Positions 47,225 through 56,043 of a stretch of 64,000 nucleotides of DNA are shown here, in pieces. Positions within the stretch are counted from its first letter, which is position 1. Every line of letters begins with the position of its first letter. Both the position numbers and the translations under genes were made by a program. A model generated the notes under the pieces. It was given only the letters and a program-made list of their open reading frames with translations, ran no database searches and was not told the DNA's origin. The DNA lies in assembly GCA_019636285.1 (NCBI GenBank), contig JAHBXV010000030.1:1-64000 (forward strand), given 5' to 3'. The DNA comes from Planctomycetaceae bacterium (lineage in GTDB: Bacteria; Planctomycetota; Planctomycetia; Planctomycetales; Planctomycetaceae).

Positions 47225-49266
47225 CAGGCGGCTCTCTGCCAGGCGTGACCGAAAAGATGCCGATACAGCGGACACGCGACCAGCAAATCTTCATGCCGAC
47301 CGACAGCCACCACCTGAGAGCGATCCATCACCACGATGCGATCGACGACTTTCAACAGGCGTTCATTCAGCGAATGCGTAACCAACAGCGACGTGCGACC
47401 CGGCAGAAATCGCGCCAGCGCGTCGTGAATCATCTCTTCGCTCTGAGCGTCGATGGCCGACGTCGGTTCGTCGAGCAGAATCAACGACGGGTTTCGCAGG
47501 ATGGCGCGGGCCAGTCCCACCCGCTGTCTCTGCCCCCCCGACAGTTCGCGGCCGAAGCGGCCCACCGGTGTCTCGAGGCCCTGCGGCAACTCGTCGACAA
47601 ACTCGAGGACGTGCGCAATCTGTGCCGCCGCGCGGACCTCCTCGGCGGAAGCCATCGGCCGACCCCAGCGAATGTTGTCTTCGATGGTTCCTTCGAACAG
47701 GACCGTCTCCTGCGAGACCCAGCCCAGGTGCGAACGGAGATCCTTGATCTTCAGATCGCGCAAGTCGACTCCATCGACCAGGATCGATCCTTCATCCGGG
47801 TCGAAGAATCGGGCCGCGAGCCCCAGCAGAGTCGACTTGCCGCACCCGTTCGGTCCCACCAGCGCCACGACCTCGCCGGCCCGCACGGTCAGTTGCACAT
47901 TCTCCAGCGACGGTCGCGGCGGCGTGTCTGATCGGTCTTCGCGGGCATAGGCGAATCGCACGTTGCGAAACTCCAACTCTCGCGCTAAACCCGGCCACAA
48001 CTGGGCCTGACGCGGATCGGGTGTTCGCGAAACCTCGTCGAGATGCTCGAACACACGCTCGGCCGCGACGCTCGACTGTTTGAAAATCGTCACGAACTTG
48101 GAAAGCTTCCGCAGCGGGTCGAGAATGCCCGCCAGCAAGGTGTAAAGCACAGCCAGTTCGGCAATGTCCATCGGCCGGTCCGTCAGCCGCAATCCCCACA
48201 GGCTTTCCTGGGAACGCAGGACGAGGTAAGCCCCCGGCAGCACGGCCGCGAGAACAGCGAGCAGGCCCACGAACTCGGTGACCGGAGCCGCGATCGCATC
48301 GATCCGCACGATCTTCACCGCTTTGCCGTAAAAGTCGCGGTTGAGCTGGCGAAACAGCCGTCGCTGGCGACCCGCCAAGTTGAACGCAATGACGACCTGG
48401 GCGTTGTCGAACGATTCTTCCAGGTGTTTGTAGATGCGCGACATGCTGTCGAGCACGCGCTGCGTCGCCCGCTTCATCTGGCGTCCAATGCGATACAGCA
48501 GCATTCCCGCCACGGGCAATAGCAACAGCGACAACGTCGTCAGCTGCCAGCTCACCAACATTGCCGAGACCAGACAGCCAATCCCTTTCAGAGGTTCGCG
48601 AACCACCCGCCCCCCAAGTTCCGAGAGGCCATAGCCCAGCGTCTGCAAGTCGTACGTGAAGCGTGAAAGGAGCTTGGGCGTTCCCGACAGCGCGATCGTT
48701 TGCGCGTCGAGATCCAGCGTTTTGCGAAACAAGGCTTTTCTGAGATCGACCACCGTCCGCTCGGCGATGCTTCCCGCGAGGACGTCCTGCACAACCGAGA
48801 ATGCACCCTTGGCTAGAGTGACAACTGCCAGCACGCAGAAGAGTAGCAGCAAGAGTTCGAACGAATCCTTGGGCAATCGCGGCAGAACGCGCGTCTCGGC
48901 CCATGTCATCCACCAGCGATGCCACGAGGCCGCGTTGGAAGCGCGCTGCGCCCGCGCGCGATCGTTCAAAAGTTCCACGCGTTCCAGTTGCAGCCGCCGT
49001 TCGCCGGTTTCCGGAATTTCCACCAGCCGCGCATCAATGCGCGTCAGCTTCGTCTCGAAATGAGCCAGATCCCGCTCGGCAGCGTCGATCTCGTGCCGAA
49101 CGTACTCGCCGAGCGACTGTCCTTGCAGGAAAACCTTGACGACGGGAAACGTCAGCAGCAGTTCCGCGCTCCACAACAGCGCTACCGCCGCTCCGAAGAG
49201 GAGCGATGCGAAAAAGCGCGCGCGGTACGGCCAGGCGTACCGCAGGATGCGGCCCCACAAATCCAC
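47224..49266 (-). CDS. MsbA-like ABC exporter (fused membrane and ATPase domains)
   Basis: 680 aa half-transporter, acting as a homodimer. The membrane domain (~15-420) has six TM helices. Between TM1 and TM2 is an extra charged helical insert (LGEYVRHEIDAAERDLAHFE ... LLNDRARAQRASNAASWHRW) of about 70 residues not usual in MsbA. The ATPase domain has Walker A (VGPNGCGKST), Q-loop, signature GRELSGGQRQR, Walker B (LILLDEPTSAID) and H-loop (LLVTHSL). The likely substrate is a lipid or amphiphile, by family; the PQQ-repeat partner is coupled downstream. ATG 49266. Confidence 0.93.
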   Translation of the reverse strand: MDLWGRILRYAWPYRARFFASLLFGAAVALLWSAELLLTFPVVKVFLQGQSLGEYVRHEIDAAERDLAHFETKLTRIDARLVEIPETGERRLQLERVELLNDRARAQRASNAASWHRWWMTWAETRVLPRLPKDSFELLLLLFCVLAVVTLAKGAFSVVQDVLAGSIAERTVVDLRKALFRKTLDLDAQTIALSGTPKLLSRFTYDLQTLGYGLSELGGRVVREPLKGIGCLVSAMLVSWQLTTLSLLLLPVAGMLLYRIGRQMKRATQRVLDSMSRIYKHLEESFDNAQVVIAFNLAGRQRRLFRQLNRDFYGKAVKIVRIDAIAAPVTEFVGLLAVLAAVLPGAYLVLRSQESLWGLRLTDRPMDIAELAVLYTLLAGILDPLRKLSKFVTIFKQSSVAAERVFEHLDEVSRTPDPRQAQLWPGLARELEFRNVRFAYAREDRSDTPPRPSLENVQLTVRAGEVVALVGPNGCGKSTLLGLAARFFDPDEGSILVDGVDLRDLKIKDLRSHLGWVSQETVLFEGTIEDNIRWGRPMASAEEVRAAAQIAHVLEFVDELPQGLETPVGRFGRELSGGQRQRVGLARAILRNPSLILLDEPTSAIDAQSEEMIHDALARFLPGRTSLLVTHSLNERLLKVVDRIVVMDRSQVVAVGRHEDLLVACPLYRHLFGHAWQRAA

Positions 49267-49483
49267 GTCAGCGTCCTTGCCCGTTCGGCGGCCGTGAATG
49301 CGGCTTATTGCCGCTCCGCCGATTTCTTCCCGACATCCCTGCCGGGGAATCTTGCCAATCGTCCATCATCCAGTCCGGCCTATTGAAGCCGGATTTGCCG
49401 CGAACGTCCAGACCGGTTTCGGTCGAACGCTTCAGCGGCAGGATGGGGACATTCAGGGCGTGTGGAGACGGTAACCTTATCAG

Positions 49484-50101
49484 CTACAAAGCGTTACGCG
49501 TCGTGTCCTTGTCGGCCTGAACTGTGTCTGACGTCGATTCGGACGCGCTATCTCCCACGGCTTTCAGGCGGAAGACTTTTCCCTTCCCCGATCGCATGGC
49601 GAGCGTCTCGTCGTCCAGAGTGTCCAACGTATAAACGAATGACGACCCAAAGAGTTTGCCCAGCGTCTCGGCTGTCCCTTTGGGTTCTCCTCCGGTCATC
49701 GACAGCTTCAGATCGCGACCTTCCAGCTTCCAGTCGAACCGGAACAGAACTTCTTTCCCGTAAAGAAGTTGGCCGACGGAATCGAGTTCCAGCCGCATCG
49801 TGCCCTGGCCTTCCGGCAGAAACTCGAACGTGCGCACCCCATGAAAATTGTCGCGCCACGCACCCACGAGCAGCGATTCCAGCGTCGGCACTTCAACGGC
49901 CGCAGCGGAGGGAGTCGACGTCGCAACCGGCTTGGCCTCAGGCGTCTTGACCGCAACCATGGTGTCCGGAGGAAGAGATTCCGGCTCACCGGCGAGAGAA
50001 CGCCAGAAGGCAAAGGCCAGCAAACCGGTCGGAATAAGAACCCAGAAGACGAACCGTCGGCGCGAGGTCCGCACAATGCCGGAGGAATCAGATGTCGACA
50101 T
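49484..50101 (-). CDS. Membrane-anchored protein with lipocalin-like domain, unknown function
   Basis: 205 aa from ATG 50101 (209 if ATG 50113). One TM helix (FVFWVLIPTGLLAFAFW), a Pro/Ala/Thr linker, then a beta-rich domain: LLVGAWRDNFHGVRTFEFLP, GQGTMRLELDSVGQLLYGKE, FRFDWKLEGRDLKLSMTGGEP. The pattern is of up-and-down strands like lipocalin-type DUFs. No function is recognised. Upstream of the ABC exporter/PQQ gene pair on the same strand, 217 bases away. Confidence 0.7.
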   Translation of the reverse strand: MSTSDSSGIVRTSRRRFVFWVLIPTGLLAFAFWRSLAGEPESLPPDTMVAVKTPEAKPVATSTPSAAAVEVPTLESLLVGAWRDNFHGVRTFEFLPEGQGTMRLELDSVGQLLYGKEVLFRFDWKLEGRDLKLSMTGGEPKGTAETLGKLFGSSFVYTLDTLDDETLAMRSGKGKVFRLKAVGDSASESTSDTVQADKDTTRNAL

Positions 50102-50406
50102 GAGGAGCCTCAATCGCGTGGAGTCCCGTCCGTCACGAGCGGGGACTTCAAACCCTGGTCATCGCGAGTCAACGGCCCCCCGGGTCGCGATTGCCCACGT
50201 TGACAATCTTCGAGGGTTCCCCCATTTGGGTCAATGGGGGTTTTGCGGTGCCAAATCAAGTTCAGGGTCTTGAAACGGGGCGATTTTTCGGCGGTGTCGA
50301 CGGGCGAATCGAGGCCCGCGCATTCTTTCGCTTTCGATGCCGTTCCTGCAAGATAGCGGCAGGACAGCGCACGGACCGGGCACGATTCAAAGCGGTGGAG
50401 TCACGA
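50102..50406. other. Divergent region upstream of recQ
   Basis: About 300 bases between the minus-strand membrane protein gene and recQ. The recQ frame stays open through it, but the translation lacks family similarity. A GGGTTCCCCCATTTGGGTCAATGGGGG patch (about 50213-50240) can form small hairpins. No clear promoter. Confidence 0.35.
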
Positions 50407-52236
50407 ATGACGGCGGTTGATCGGTTGCGGCAGGAACTGCACCGATATTGGGGTTACGACTCTTTTCGGCCGCTGCAGCAGCCCGCGATGGAGGCCGTTC
50501 TCGCCGGGCGCGATTCCCTCGTGGTGCTGCCGACTGGCGGAGGCAAATCGCTCTGTTTTCAGACACCGGCCGTCGTCATGGATGGGCTGGCCGTTGTTGT
50601 CTCGCCGCTCATCTCGTTGATGAAAGATCAGGTCGACGCCCTCACGGCCTGTGGAATTCCGTCGGCTTGCCTCAACAGCTCCCTCTCGCCCGGCGAACGC
50701 CGCGACATCGTCGATCAGTTGCGCGACGGATCGATTCGACTGCTGTATGTCGCGCCCGAGCGACTCTGTTCCGAATGGATGCTGGATCAGCTTCAGTCGC
50801 TGAACGTCGGGTTCTTCGCCGTCGACGAGGCTCACTGCATCAGCGCGTGGGGGCACGACTTTCGGCCCGAGTATCGCCTTCTCGGTCAGTTGCGGGACCG
50901 GTTTCCCCGCGCGGGCATGCATGCCTACACGGCGACCGCGACCGAGCAGGTGCGCAACGATATTATCCGGCAACTCCGGCTGCGCGACCCTGAAGTCCTC
51001 GTTGGATCCTTCGATCGGCCGAATCTGAGCTATCGCGTGGAGCGCCGCAAGAATCTGCTCGACCAGATCCGCGAGGTTCTGGCCCGGCACGCCGACGAAG
51101 CGGGCGTCATTTACTGCATCTCGCGGCGGCAGGTCGACGAACTGACCGCAACACTCCGCGCCGAAGGCTTTAAGGCGGTCGCCTATCATGCCGGACTCTC
51201 GGACCTCGCACGGCAGCGAAACCAGGAGGCATTTCTGAAAGAGCGCGCCGACATTGTCGTGGCGACCGTGGCTTTCGGCATGGGGATCGACAAATCGAAC
51301 GTCCGGTTCGTCATCCATGCCGGGGCGCCCCGCTCGATCGAGAATTTCCAGCAGGAAAGCGGTCGGGCCGGTCGCGACGGGCTGGAAGCCGAGTGCTGCC
51401 TGTTCCACGGACCGGGAGACTTCATCACCTGGCGGAAGATGCAGTCGGACCTCCCCGAAGAAGCCCTCGCCCAGGCGAACGAGGTGCTGAGGCGGATGGA
51501 GCAGTTCTGCACGGGCATTCTCTGCCGGCATCGCGCGCTGGTCGAATACTTCGGACAGGAGTATCCCGCCGAAAGTTGCGGGGCGTGCGATGTCTGTCTC
51601 GACGCGGTCGCGACCGTTCCCGACTCGGCGGTCCTCGCCCAGAAAATCCTTTCGTGCGTGGTCCGCGTGAAGCAGCAGTTCGGCGCGGACCATGTCGCGA
51701 ACGTGCTCCTGGGTTCGCGCGAACAGCGAGTTCTCAGTCGTGGCCACGATCAGCTTTCAACGTACGGACTCCTCAAAGGGGCTCGCAAGCAGGATGTGCG
51801 CATGTGGATCGAGCAACTCGTCTCGCAGGGGCTGCTCGACCGCGAAGGCGAGTACGCGACGCTGGTGGTAACCGACGCCGGCTGGTCGATTCTGCGCGGC
51901 GAATCCCAGGGCGTGCGCCTGCTGGCCGGAACGGGGAAAGCCGCCGGGAAGAAGGGAACGCGCGCGACGAAAGCCGCCGCCGATGGCTGGGAAGGCGTCG
52001 ACCGCGATCTCTTTGAAAGCCTGCGCTCGTTGCGGCGGACTGTTGCCGAGGCGAAGGGAGTGCCGCCATTCATCGTCTTCGGTGATGCCAGCCTGCGCGA
52101 CATGGCCCGACGTCGCCCCACGACTCTCGAAGAGTTCGAAGAGGTCCACGGCGTGGGTACGAAGAAGGCGGGCGACTATGGCGACGCGTTTCTGCGAGCC
52201 ATCGCCAGCCACCTCGCCCAGGTTGGCGCGTCGTAG
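50407..52236 (+). CDS. recQ: ATP-dependent DNA helicase RecQ
   Basis: 609 aa. 3'-5' superfamily 2 helicase for recombination and fork repair. Motifs: FRPLQQPAMEAVLAGRDSLVVLPTGGGKS (motif 0 and I; quoted in parts), FFAVDEAHCISAWGHDFRPEY (DEAH, motif II), AYTATATEQVRNDI, ATVAFGMGIDKSNVRFVIH and QESGRAGRDG (motif VI). Zn-binding cysteines appear in SCGACDVCLD. A winged-helix RQC domain and C-terminal HRDC domain follow (LFESLRSLRRTVAEAKGVPPFIVFGDASL, quoted in parts). ATG 50407 gives the family N-terminus. A strong terminator follows. Confidence 0.97.
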   Translation: MTAVDRLRQELHRYWGYDSFRPLQQPAMEAVLAGRDSLVVLPTGGGKSLCFQTPAVVMDGLAVVVSPLISLMKDQVDALTACGIPSACLNSSLSPGERRDIVDQLRDGSIRLLYVAPERLCSEWMLDQLQSLNVGFFAVDEAHCISAWGHDFRPEYRLLGQLRDRFPRAGMHAYTATATEQVRNDIIRQLRLRDPEVLVGSFDRPNLSYRVERRKNLLDQIREVLARHADEAGVIYCISRRQVDELTATLRAEGFKAVAYHAGLSDLARQRNQEAFLKERADIVVATVAFGMGIDKSNVRFVIHAGAPRSIENFQQESGRAGRDGLEAECCLFHGPGDFITWRKMQSDLPEEALAQANEVLRRMEQFCTGILCRHRALVEYFGQEYPAESCGACDVCLDAVATVPDSAVLAQKILSCVVRVKQQFGADHVANVLLGSREQRVLSRGHDQLSTYGLLKGARKQDVRMWIEQLVSQGLLDREGEYATLVVTDAGWSILRGESQGVRLLAGTGKAAGKKGTRATKAAADGWEGVDRDLFESLRSLRRTVAEAKGVPPFIVFGDASLRDMARRRPTTLEEFEEVHGVGTKKAGDYGDAFLRAIASHLAQVGAS

Positions 52237-52257
52237 CCCTGATCAAACAATAAAAAA

Positions 52258-52287
52258 CCCGGCAGCAAATGCCGCCGGGCTTTTTTC
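52258..52287. terminator. Rho-independent terminator, bidirectional
   Basis: A 10-bp stem with one mismatch (52258-52267 with 52270-52279) has an A-run on one side (52251-52257) and a T-run on the other (52281-52286). It serves recQ and the convergent Tyr-rich gene. Confidence 0.85.
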
Positions 52288-52358
52288 AGAGGAGGTTAGT
52301 CGGACAGATTGTCCGGTCTCACCCGATCACGAACAGTTCGGAATTCGGGAAGCGGACC

Positions 52359-52817
52359 TTAGCGGAAGAACGGGCTGTTGTTGGACGCCGGCTGCGAATA
52401 CCCCGACGGGTAGTAGTTCGGCGACGGCGTGTAGGGCAGTGTCTGATAGTTCGGCGAGCCCTGATAGACCGGCAGCGTCCGGTAGTTCGTCGGGTACGTC
52501 GTGGGATAGGTGTTTCGGTACTGGGTAACCGGCACCGTGCCGTAATTGGGACGGTACGCGTTGTACCCGTAGCCACTGTTCGGCGGGCAGTACCCGTTCA
52601 CACAGCCACCCGGCAGAACTCCATAGTTCGCCCCGTACTGGCCGTTCGTCTGCGGAAAGCACTGGCCGTTCGCGCAGTTGGCGTAGCCGGTGTTGTAGCT
52701 CGAACCGCCAAACCAGTTCAGCGGATTGAGCATCCGCAGATCCTGGGCCTGGGCATTGCCCGAGGCAGCCAGCGAAGCAACGGCGACGAGCGAAGCGGAC
52801 AGCAGATTCTTGGTCAT
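52359..52817 (-). CDS. Small secreted Tyr/Asn/Pro-rich protein
   Basis: 152 aa. Signal peptide (LLSASLVAVASLAASGNAQAQ), then MLNPLNWFGGSS and a low-complexity region rich in Tyr, Asn, Pro, Gly and Thr (GYANCANGQCFPQTNG, GYNAYRPNYGTVPVTQYRNT, YPTTYPTNYRTLP). Four Cys lie in two pairs (CANGQC, CVNGYC). It looks like a surface or matrix protein; Tyr-rich repeats and paired Cys could cross-link. Not assigned to a family. ATG 52817. Confidence 0.72.
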   Translation of the reverse strand: MTKNLLSASLVAVASLAASGNAQAQDLRMLNPLNWFGGSSYNTGYANCANGQCFPQTNGQYGANYGVLPGGCVNGYCPPNSGYGYNAYRPNYGTVPVTQYRNTYPTTYPTNYRTLPVYQGSPNYQTLPYTPSPNYYPSGYSQPASNNSPFFR

Positions 52818-53219
52818 GGCATGGTCTCCAGAATCGGGCCCCATGGGGGCGAATCAGTCCCGAAATTCGTCGGGGCGAGTGACCCACCAACAGTGGCGGG
52901 CGATGCACTCACTCTGATGCACGCGCCGTGCCAAAAGTTGTCTTTTCGATTCTTCTGAGTGTCGCGTTAATGTGGCATACCTCTTATGTCATGAAGAGAA
53001 ATATCTCACCTGGGCCGCGAATCGCCAGCGTCTTTGCCGGATTCGTAGAGTCTGCCATGCCAGGCGTCGTCCGCGATTTGTCAGAATGACAAAGGTGAGT
53101 GTTGTCAAAGATACACCATTGAAAGTTTGGTGTCTCAGGGGTTGGCCGTAAACTTTACGCAGATTTCCTTCCATTCGAATCAACTGGATTTCGAGTGATA
53201 TTTCGCAGCTTTTTCAGCC
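52818..53219. other. Gene-free region upstream of csrA promoter
   Basis: About 400 bases with two small hairpins (53077-53093, 7-bp stem; 53110-53136, 8 pairs with one mismatch). AT content is higher than elsewhere. No reading frame is convincing. Confidence 0.45.
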
Positions 53220-53236
53220 TTGGCACGAGGCGTGCG
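53220..53236 (+). promoter_or_regulatory. Candidate sigma54 (-24/-12) promoter of csrA
   Basis: TTGGCACG-AGGC-GTGCG against the consensus TTGGCACR-N4-TTGCW: the GG and GC elements have the right spacing, with mismatches at the first T of TTGC and the last W. Predicted transcription start is near 53247, where the leader hairpin begins. A sigma54 activator is encoded at 21364-23376. Confidence 0.45.
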
Positions 53237-53246
53237 ATACAGTTCT

Positions 53247-53313
53247 CCTGTGCTCGATGAACAATGTTGAGCACAGGACGCTCGCCGGAACAAGACAAGG
53301 AAAGGAAGTCGCC
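53247..53313 (+). promoter_or_regulatory. csrA leader: hairpin and four GGA motifs (putative CsrA autoregulation)
   Basis: A 9-bp perfect stem (53247-53255 with 53269-53277) and 13-nt loop are followed by GGA at 53276, 53287, 53299 and 53304. The last two overlap the Shine-Dalgarno region AAGGAAAGGAAG. CsrA binds GGA motifs and in other bacteria represses its own mRNA this way; here it is inferred from sequence only. Confidence 0.5.
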
Positions 53314-53541
53314 ATGTTGATCCTGACGCGAAAACGAAACGCAACGATCCGAGTGGGTGAAGAGGTTGTTATCCATGTGATCCAGACGGCTAAGGGGAGT
53401 GTCAAGTTGGGCATCGACGCCCCCTCCCATGTCCGGATCCTGCGTGGTGAACTCGATGTCCGCAGCGGAGCCTCCGCGGAAGACTGCGAGCCGGTAGGTG
53501 TCTGCGGTGAGACAGGTGCGGACTGGCAGGTTGTGTCTTAA
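53314..53541 (+). CDS. csrA: Carbon storage regulator CsrA (RsmA)
   Basis: 75 aa homodimeric RNA-binding regulator. MLILTRKRNATIRVGEEVVIHV (N-terminal strand with R6-R8-like basic residues), IQTAKGSVKLGIDAPSHVRILRGEL match the family. The C-terminal ~20 residues (ASAEDCEPVGVCGETGADW) extend beyond the usual length and are not conserved-looking. ATG 53314 has AGGAAG 7 bases upstream; a longer frame to 53257 is rejected. The S41 protease gene follows after 76 bases on the same strand. Confidence 0.95.
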   Translation: MLILTRKRNATIRVGEEVVIHVIQTAKGSVKLGIDAPSHVRILRGELDVRSGASAEDCEPVGVCGETGADWQVVS

Positions 53542-53617
53542 GTCCTCTTTTCAAATGCGAACGATTGGCAGTGTGGCCTTCCGGCGGAAGCCGGTCCTTT
53601 CAGAAAGGAATCTTGCA

Positions 53618-55579
53618 ATGAACAACTGGAATGACGGACGTCGTGCCGTGGTGAGCTGGTTGATGATGGGGACCACGGTTGCCCTGGCCGTGGTCCTGGC
53701 CGCTACGTCGAGCGAGGCACAGTCGGGGTGGAACAACTCTGCTCCGGGAACGTCCGGTTGGTCGAACGACTTCGGCCCCAGCCCGGATGATTACCGAAGC
53801 CGCGGCGGAGCGGTGGACGACTTCCGGTCGAATGGCTGGGACATGCCCCGCTACGAGAGCCGTCCGCAGCGCCCGTCTCCTTCGTACGGAGACGACTATG
53901 GCTGGGACATGGGCCAGCAGCGATACCCGATGGGCAATTCGGGTATGCAGGGACCGATGCGCGATCGGCTGAGTCGCGGTCGGAACCTGGACGACTACGA
54001 CCTGTTGCGGGACTATCAGTCGCGGCGGCCGAGCTACGACCGCAACGACCGCGGCTACCCGAACGACCCCTGGAATTCGGACTGGAACCAGCAGAATCCG
54101 CGTGACCCTTGGGCGAACCCCGCGCCGCGGCCCATGAACCCGACCCGCCCGGTTGCTCCGGCTGAGCCGACCGTTCGGGAGATCATTGCCAAGCGATACG
54201 GTGACCCGAAGGTCGCGAACCTCTTGCGGCAGCTTTCGCCGCAAGCCGCCGAAGCCCTGTTCGTGGAAGTTTCCCAGTACGTCGATGGTCGTCACGTCAG
54301 CCCCGCGCCGTATGCCCAGCGTGTCGCCAAGGCACTCGAAAACATCGCCGTGGCCGCCGAAGTGACCGAGTTCCAGAACCTGTTGCAAATCCGGCCGAAC
54401 GGCCAGCAGTTGCAGAGCCTGTACCAGGGCCTGCGACAGGTGCCGGTCTCGTCGGCCCAGAACATGAACGATGCCCTCGGGATGATGCGTCAGGCTGGTC
54501 AGATCGCGTCGCAGACCGCGAATATTCCGCCAGCCGTCGTCACCCTCGAATTCGTGTATGCCTCGATGGAGTCGCTCGACAAGTTCTCGATGCTGGTCCC
54601 CGCCGAGCTGAGCGGTACGGCCAAGACCGGCCTGGAGAACAACTTCGTGGGAATTGGCGTGGAGGTTGAAATGGCCCCCAACGGACTGAAGATCGTCAAG
54701 CCCATCACCGGGGGTCCGGCTCACCAGGCCACGTTGCAGCGAGGCGATGTGATCTCGGCGGTGAACGGCCAGCGGTTGGCGGGAATGTCGATGGACCAGG
54801 CCGTGGCGCTGATTGCCGGTCCGGCCGGTACGCAGGTGTCGCTCGAACTGCTGCGAGGCAACATGGTCGGGGACATCACGCTGACCCGTCGGCAGGTGAT
54901 CGTAAATAGTGTTGCCGAAGTGAAGATGCTCGATCCGCAGCAACGCATCGGCTACATCAAGCTGGAAAAGTTTGCCGAAGCGACGACGCGGGAACTGGAT
55001 GCCGCCTTGTGGAGCCTGCACAACCAGGGAATGCAGTCGCTGGTGATGGACCTGCGAGGCAATCCTGGTGGCTTGCTGACGACGGCGATTGACGTCTCGA
55101 ACCGGTTTCTGCCCCAGGGAACGATTGTCTCCACGAAGGGCCGAAACACGCAGGACAATTCGCTGGAACAGGCTTCGTTGCAGAATACGTGGAAGGTGCC
55201 GCTGGTGGTGCTGATCGACAGCCACAGTGCTTCGGCCAGCGAAATCTTCGCGGCTGCGATTCAGGAAAACGGTCGAGGGTTGATCGTCGGCGAAACGTCG
55301 TACGGCAAGGGGACTGTCCAGACGCTGTTCCCGCTGCGGACGGCTGGTGCGGCGCTGCGGCTGACGACCGCCAAATTTTACGCTCCGAGTGGACGGGAAA
55401 TGGCCAGCGTGGGGGTGACGCCCGACCTGCGAGTTTCCGGTCTTCAGGGGCCGAATGCCGACACACTGGCCTTTCAGGCCGCCGTGTCGGCCATCAATGA
55501 CCCCCGGATGCAGCAATTCCAGAACGTCGGCTTCAAGACGGGCGACGCCAGCAAGGTTCTGACCATCGAGGAGACGTAA
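53618..55579 (+). CDS. S41 (C-terminal processing) peptidase with low-complexity N-terminal region
   Basis: 653 aa. Signal peptide or anchor (VVSWLMMGTTVALAVVLAATSSEAQ), then ~170 residues rich in Asp, Arg, Tyr, Pro, Gly and Asn (DDYGWDMGQQRYPMGNSG, RNLDDYDLLRDYQSRRPSYD), a helical region (~190-340), a PDZ domain (FVGIGVEVEMAPNGLKIVKP ... GDVISAVNGQRLAGMSMDQA) and the S41 catalytic domain. Ser is in SHSASASEIFAAAI and Lys in TSYGKGTVQT, the Ser/Lys dyad of CtpA/Prc. Periplasmic protease; substrate unknown. ATG 53618 is preceded by AAAGGAAT. Confidence 0.92.
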   Translation: MNNWNDGRRAVVSWLMMGTTVALAVVLAATSSEAQSGWNNSAPGTSGWSNDFGPSPDDYRSRGGAVDDFRSNGWDMPRYESRPQRPSPSYGDDYGWDMGQQRYPMGNSGMQGPMRDRLSRGRNLDDYDLLRDYQSRRPSYDRNDRGYPNDPWNSDWNQQNPRDPWANPAPRPMNPTRPVAPAEPTVREIIAKRYGDPKVANLLRQLSPQAAEALFVEVSQYVDGRHVSPAPYAQRVAKALENIAVAAEVTEFQNLLQIRPNGQQLQSLYQGLRQVPVSSAQNMNDALGMMRQAGQIASQTANIPPAVVTLEFVYASMESLDKFSMLVPAELSGTAKTGLENNFVGIGVEVEMAPNGLKIVKPITGGPAHQATLQRGDVISAVNGQRLAGMSMDQAVALIAGPAGTQVSLELLRGNMVGDITLTRRQVIVNSVAEVKMLDPQQRIGYIKLEKFAEATTRELDAALWSLHNQGMQSLVMDLRGNPGGLLTTAIDVSNRFLPQGTIVSTKGRNTQDNSLEQASLQNTWKVPLVVLIDSHSASASEIFAAAIQENGRGLIVGETSYGKGTVQTLFPLRTAGAALRLTTAKFYAPSGREMASVGVTPDLRVSGLQGPNADTLAFQAAVSAINDPRMQQFQNVGFKTGDASKVLTIEET

Positions 55580-55615
55580 TCATTAATCTCGCACGAAAAC
55601 GCACGGACGCGTGAG

Positions 55616-55650
55616 CGCCACGGTGAACAACCGTGGCGTTCGTGTTTTTA
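55616..55650 (+). terminator. Probable terminator after the S41 protease gene
   Basis: A 9-bp perfect stem (55616-55624 with 55630-55638) and 5-nt loop are followed by TTCGTGTTTTTA. Confidence 0.7.
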
Positions 55651-56043
55651 GGGGAACCCGTTTCACCGCTTCAATGAGGCGAGCCAGGACCGGGTTACGG
55701 AAGCTTTGCGGGCGGGCCTTAATTGGTTGCCAATGTCCACTTTGCGACGATCAAGAATTGTACGATCGGCAAGAGATTTTCGTCTTATCTGTTTCACGGA
55801 TTCGCCGATGTAAGCCTTGGTGAAAATTGACCACTGAAACCTACCTCCTGTAGTTCAGGTAGTGAACGTAAGCCATCAAGCCGCGGCAGGGCTCAAGAAA
55901 CTCGGGGCATAGTCGGTCCAGAGCGGGCCGATCTGACGACACAGAGACCGATGAGCAACACCCCGTATCGCGAAGCGATTTGATGCTCAATGAAGCCGGT
56001 ATCAGGCTCGTCAATTGGTGGACAACCAGGAAGAAGTCGCGAC
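55651..56043. other. Intergenic region upstream of the hybrid kinase
   Basis: About 390 bases with no convincing gene. The kinase frame is open back to 55990 (ATG). A GGAAGAAG ribosome-binding stretch at 56029-56036 favours the GTG at 56044. No other signal was seen. Confidence 0.4.
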
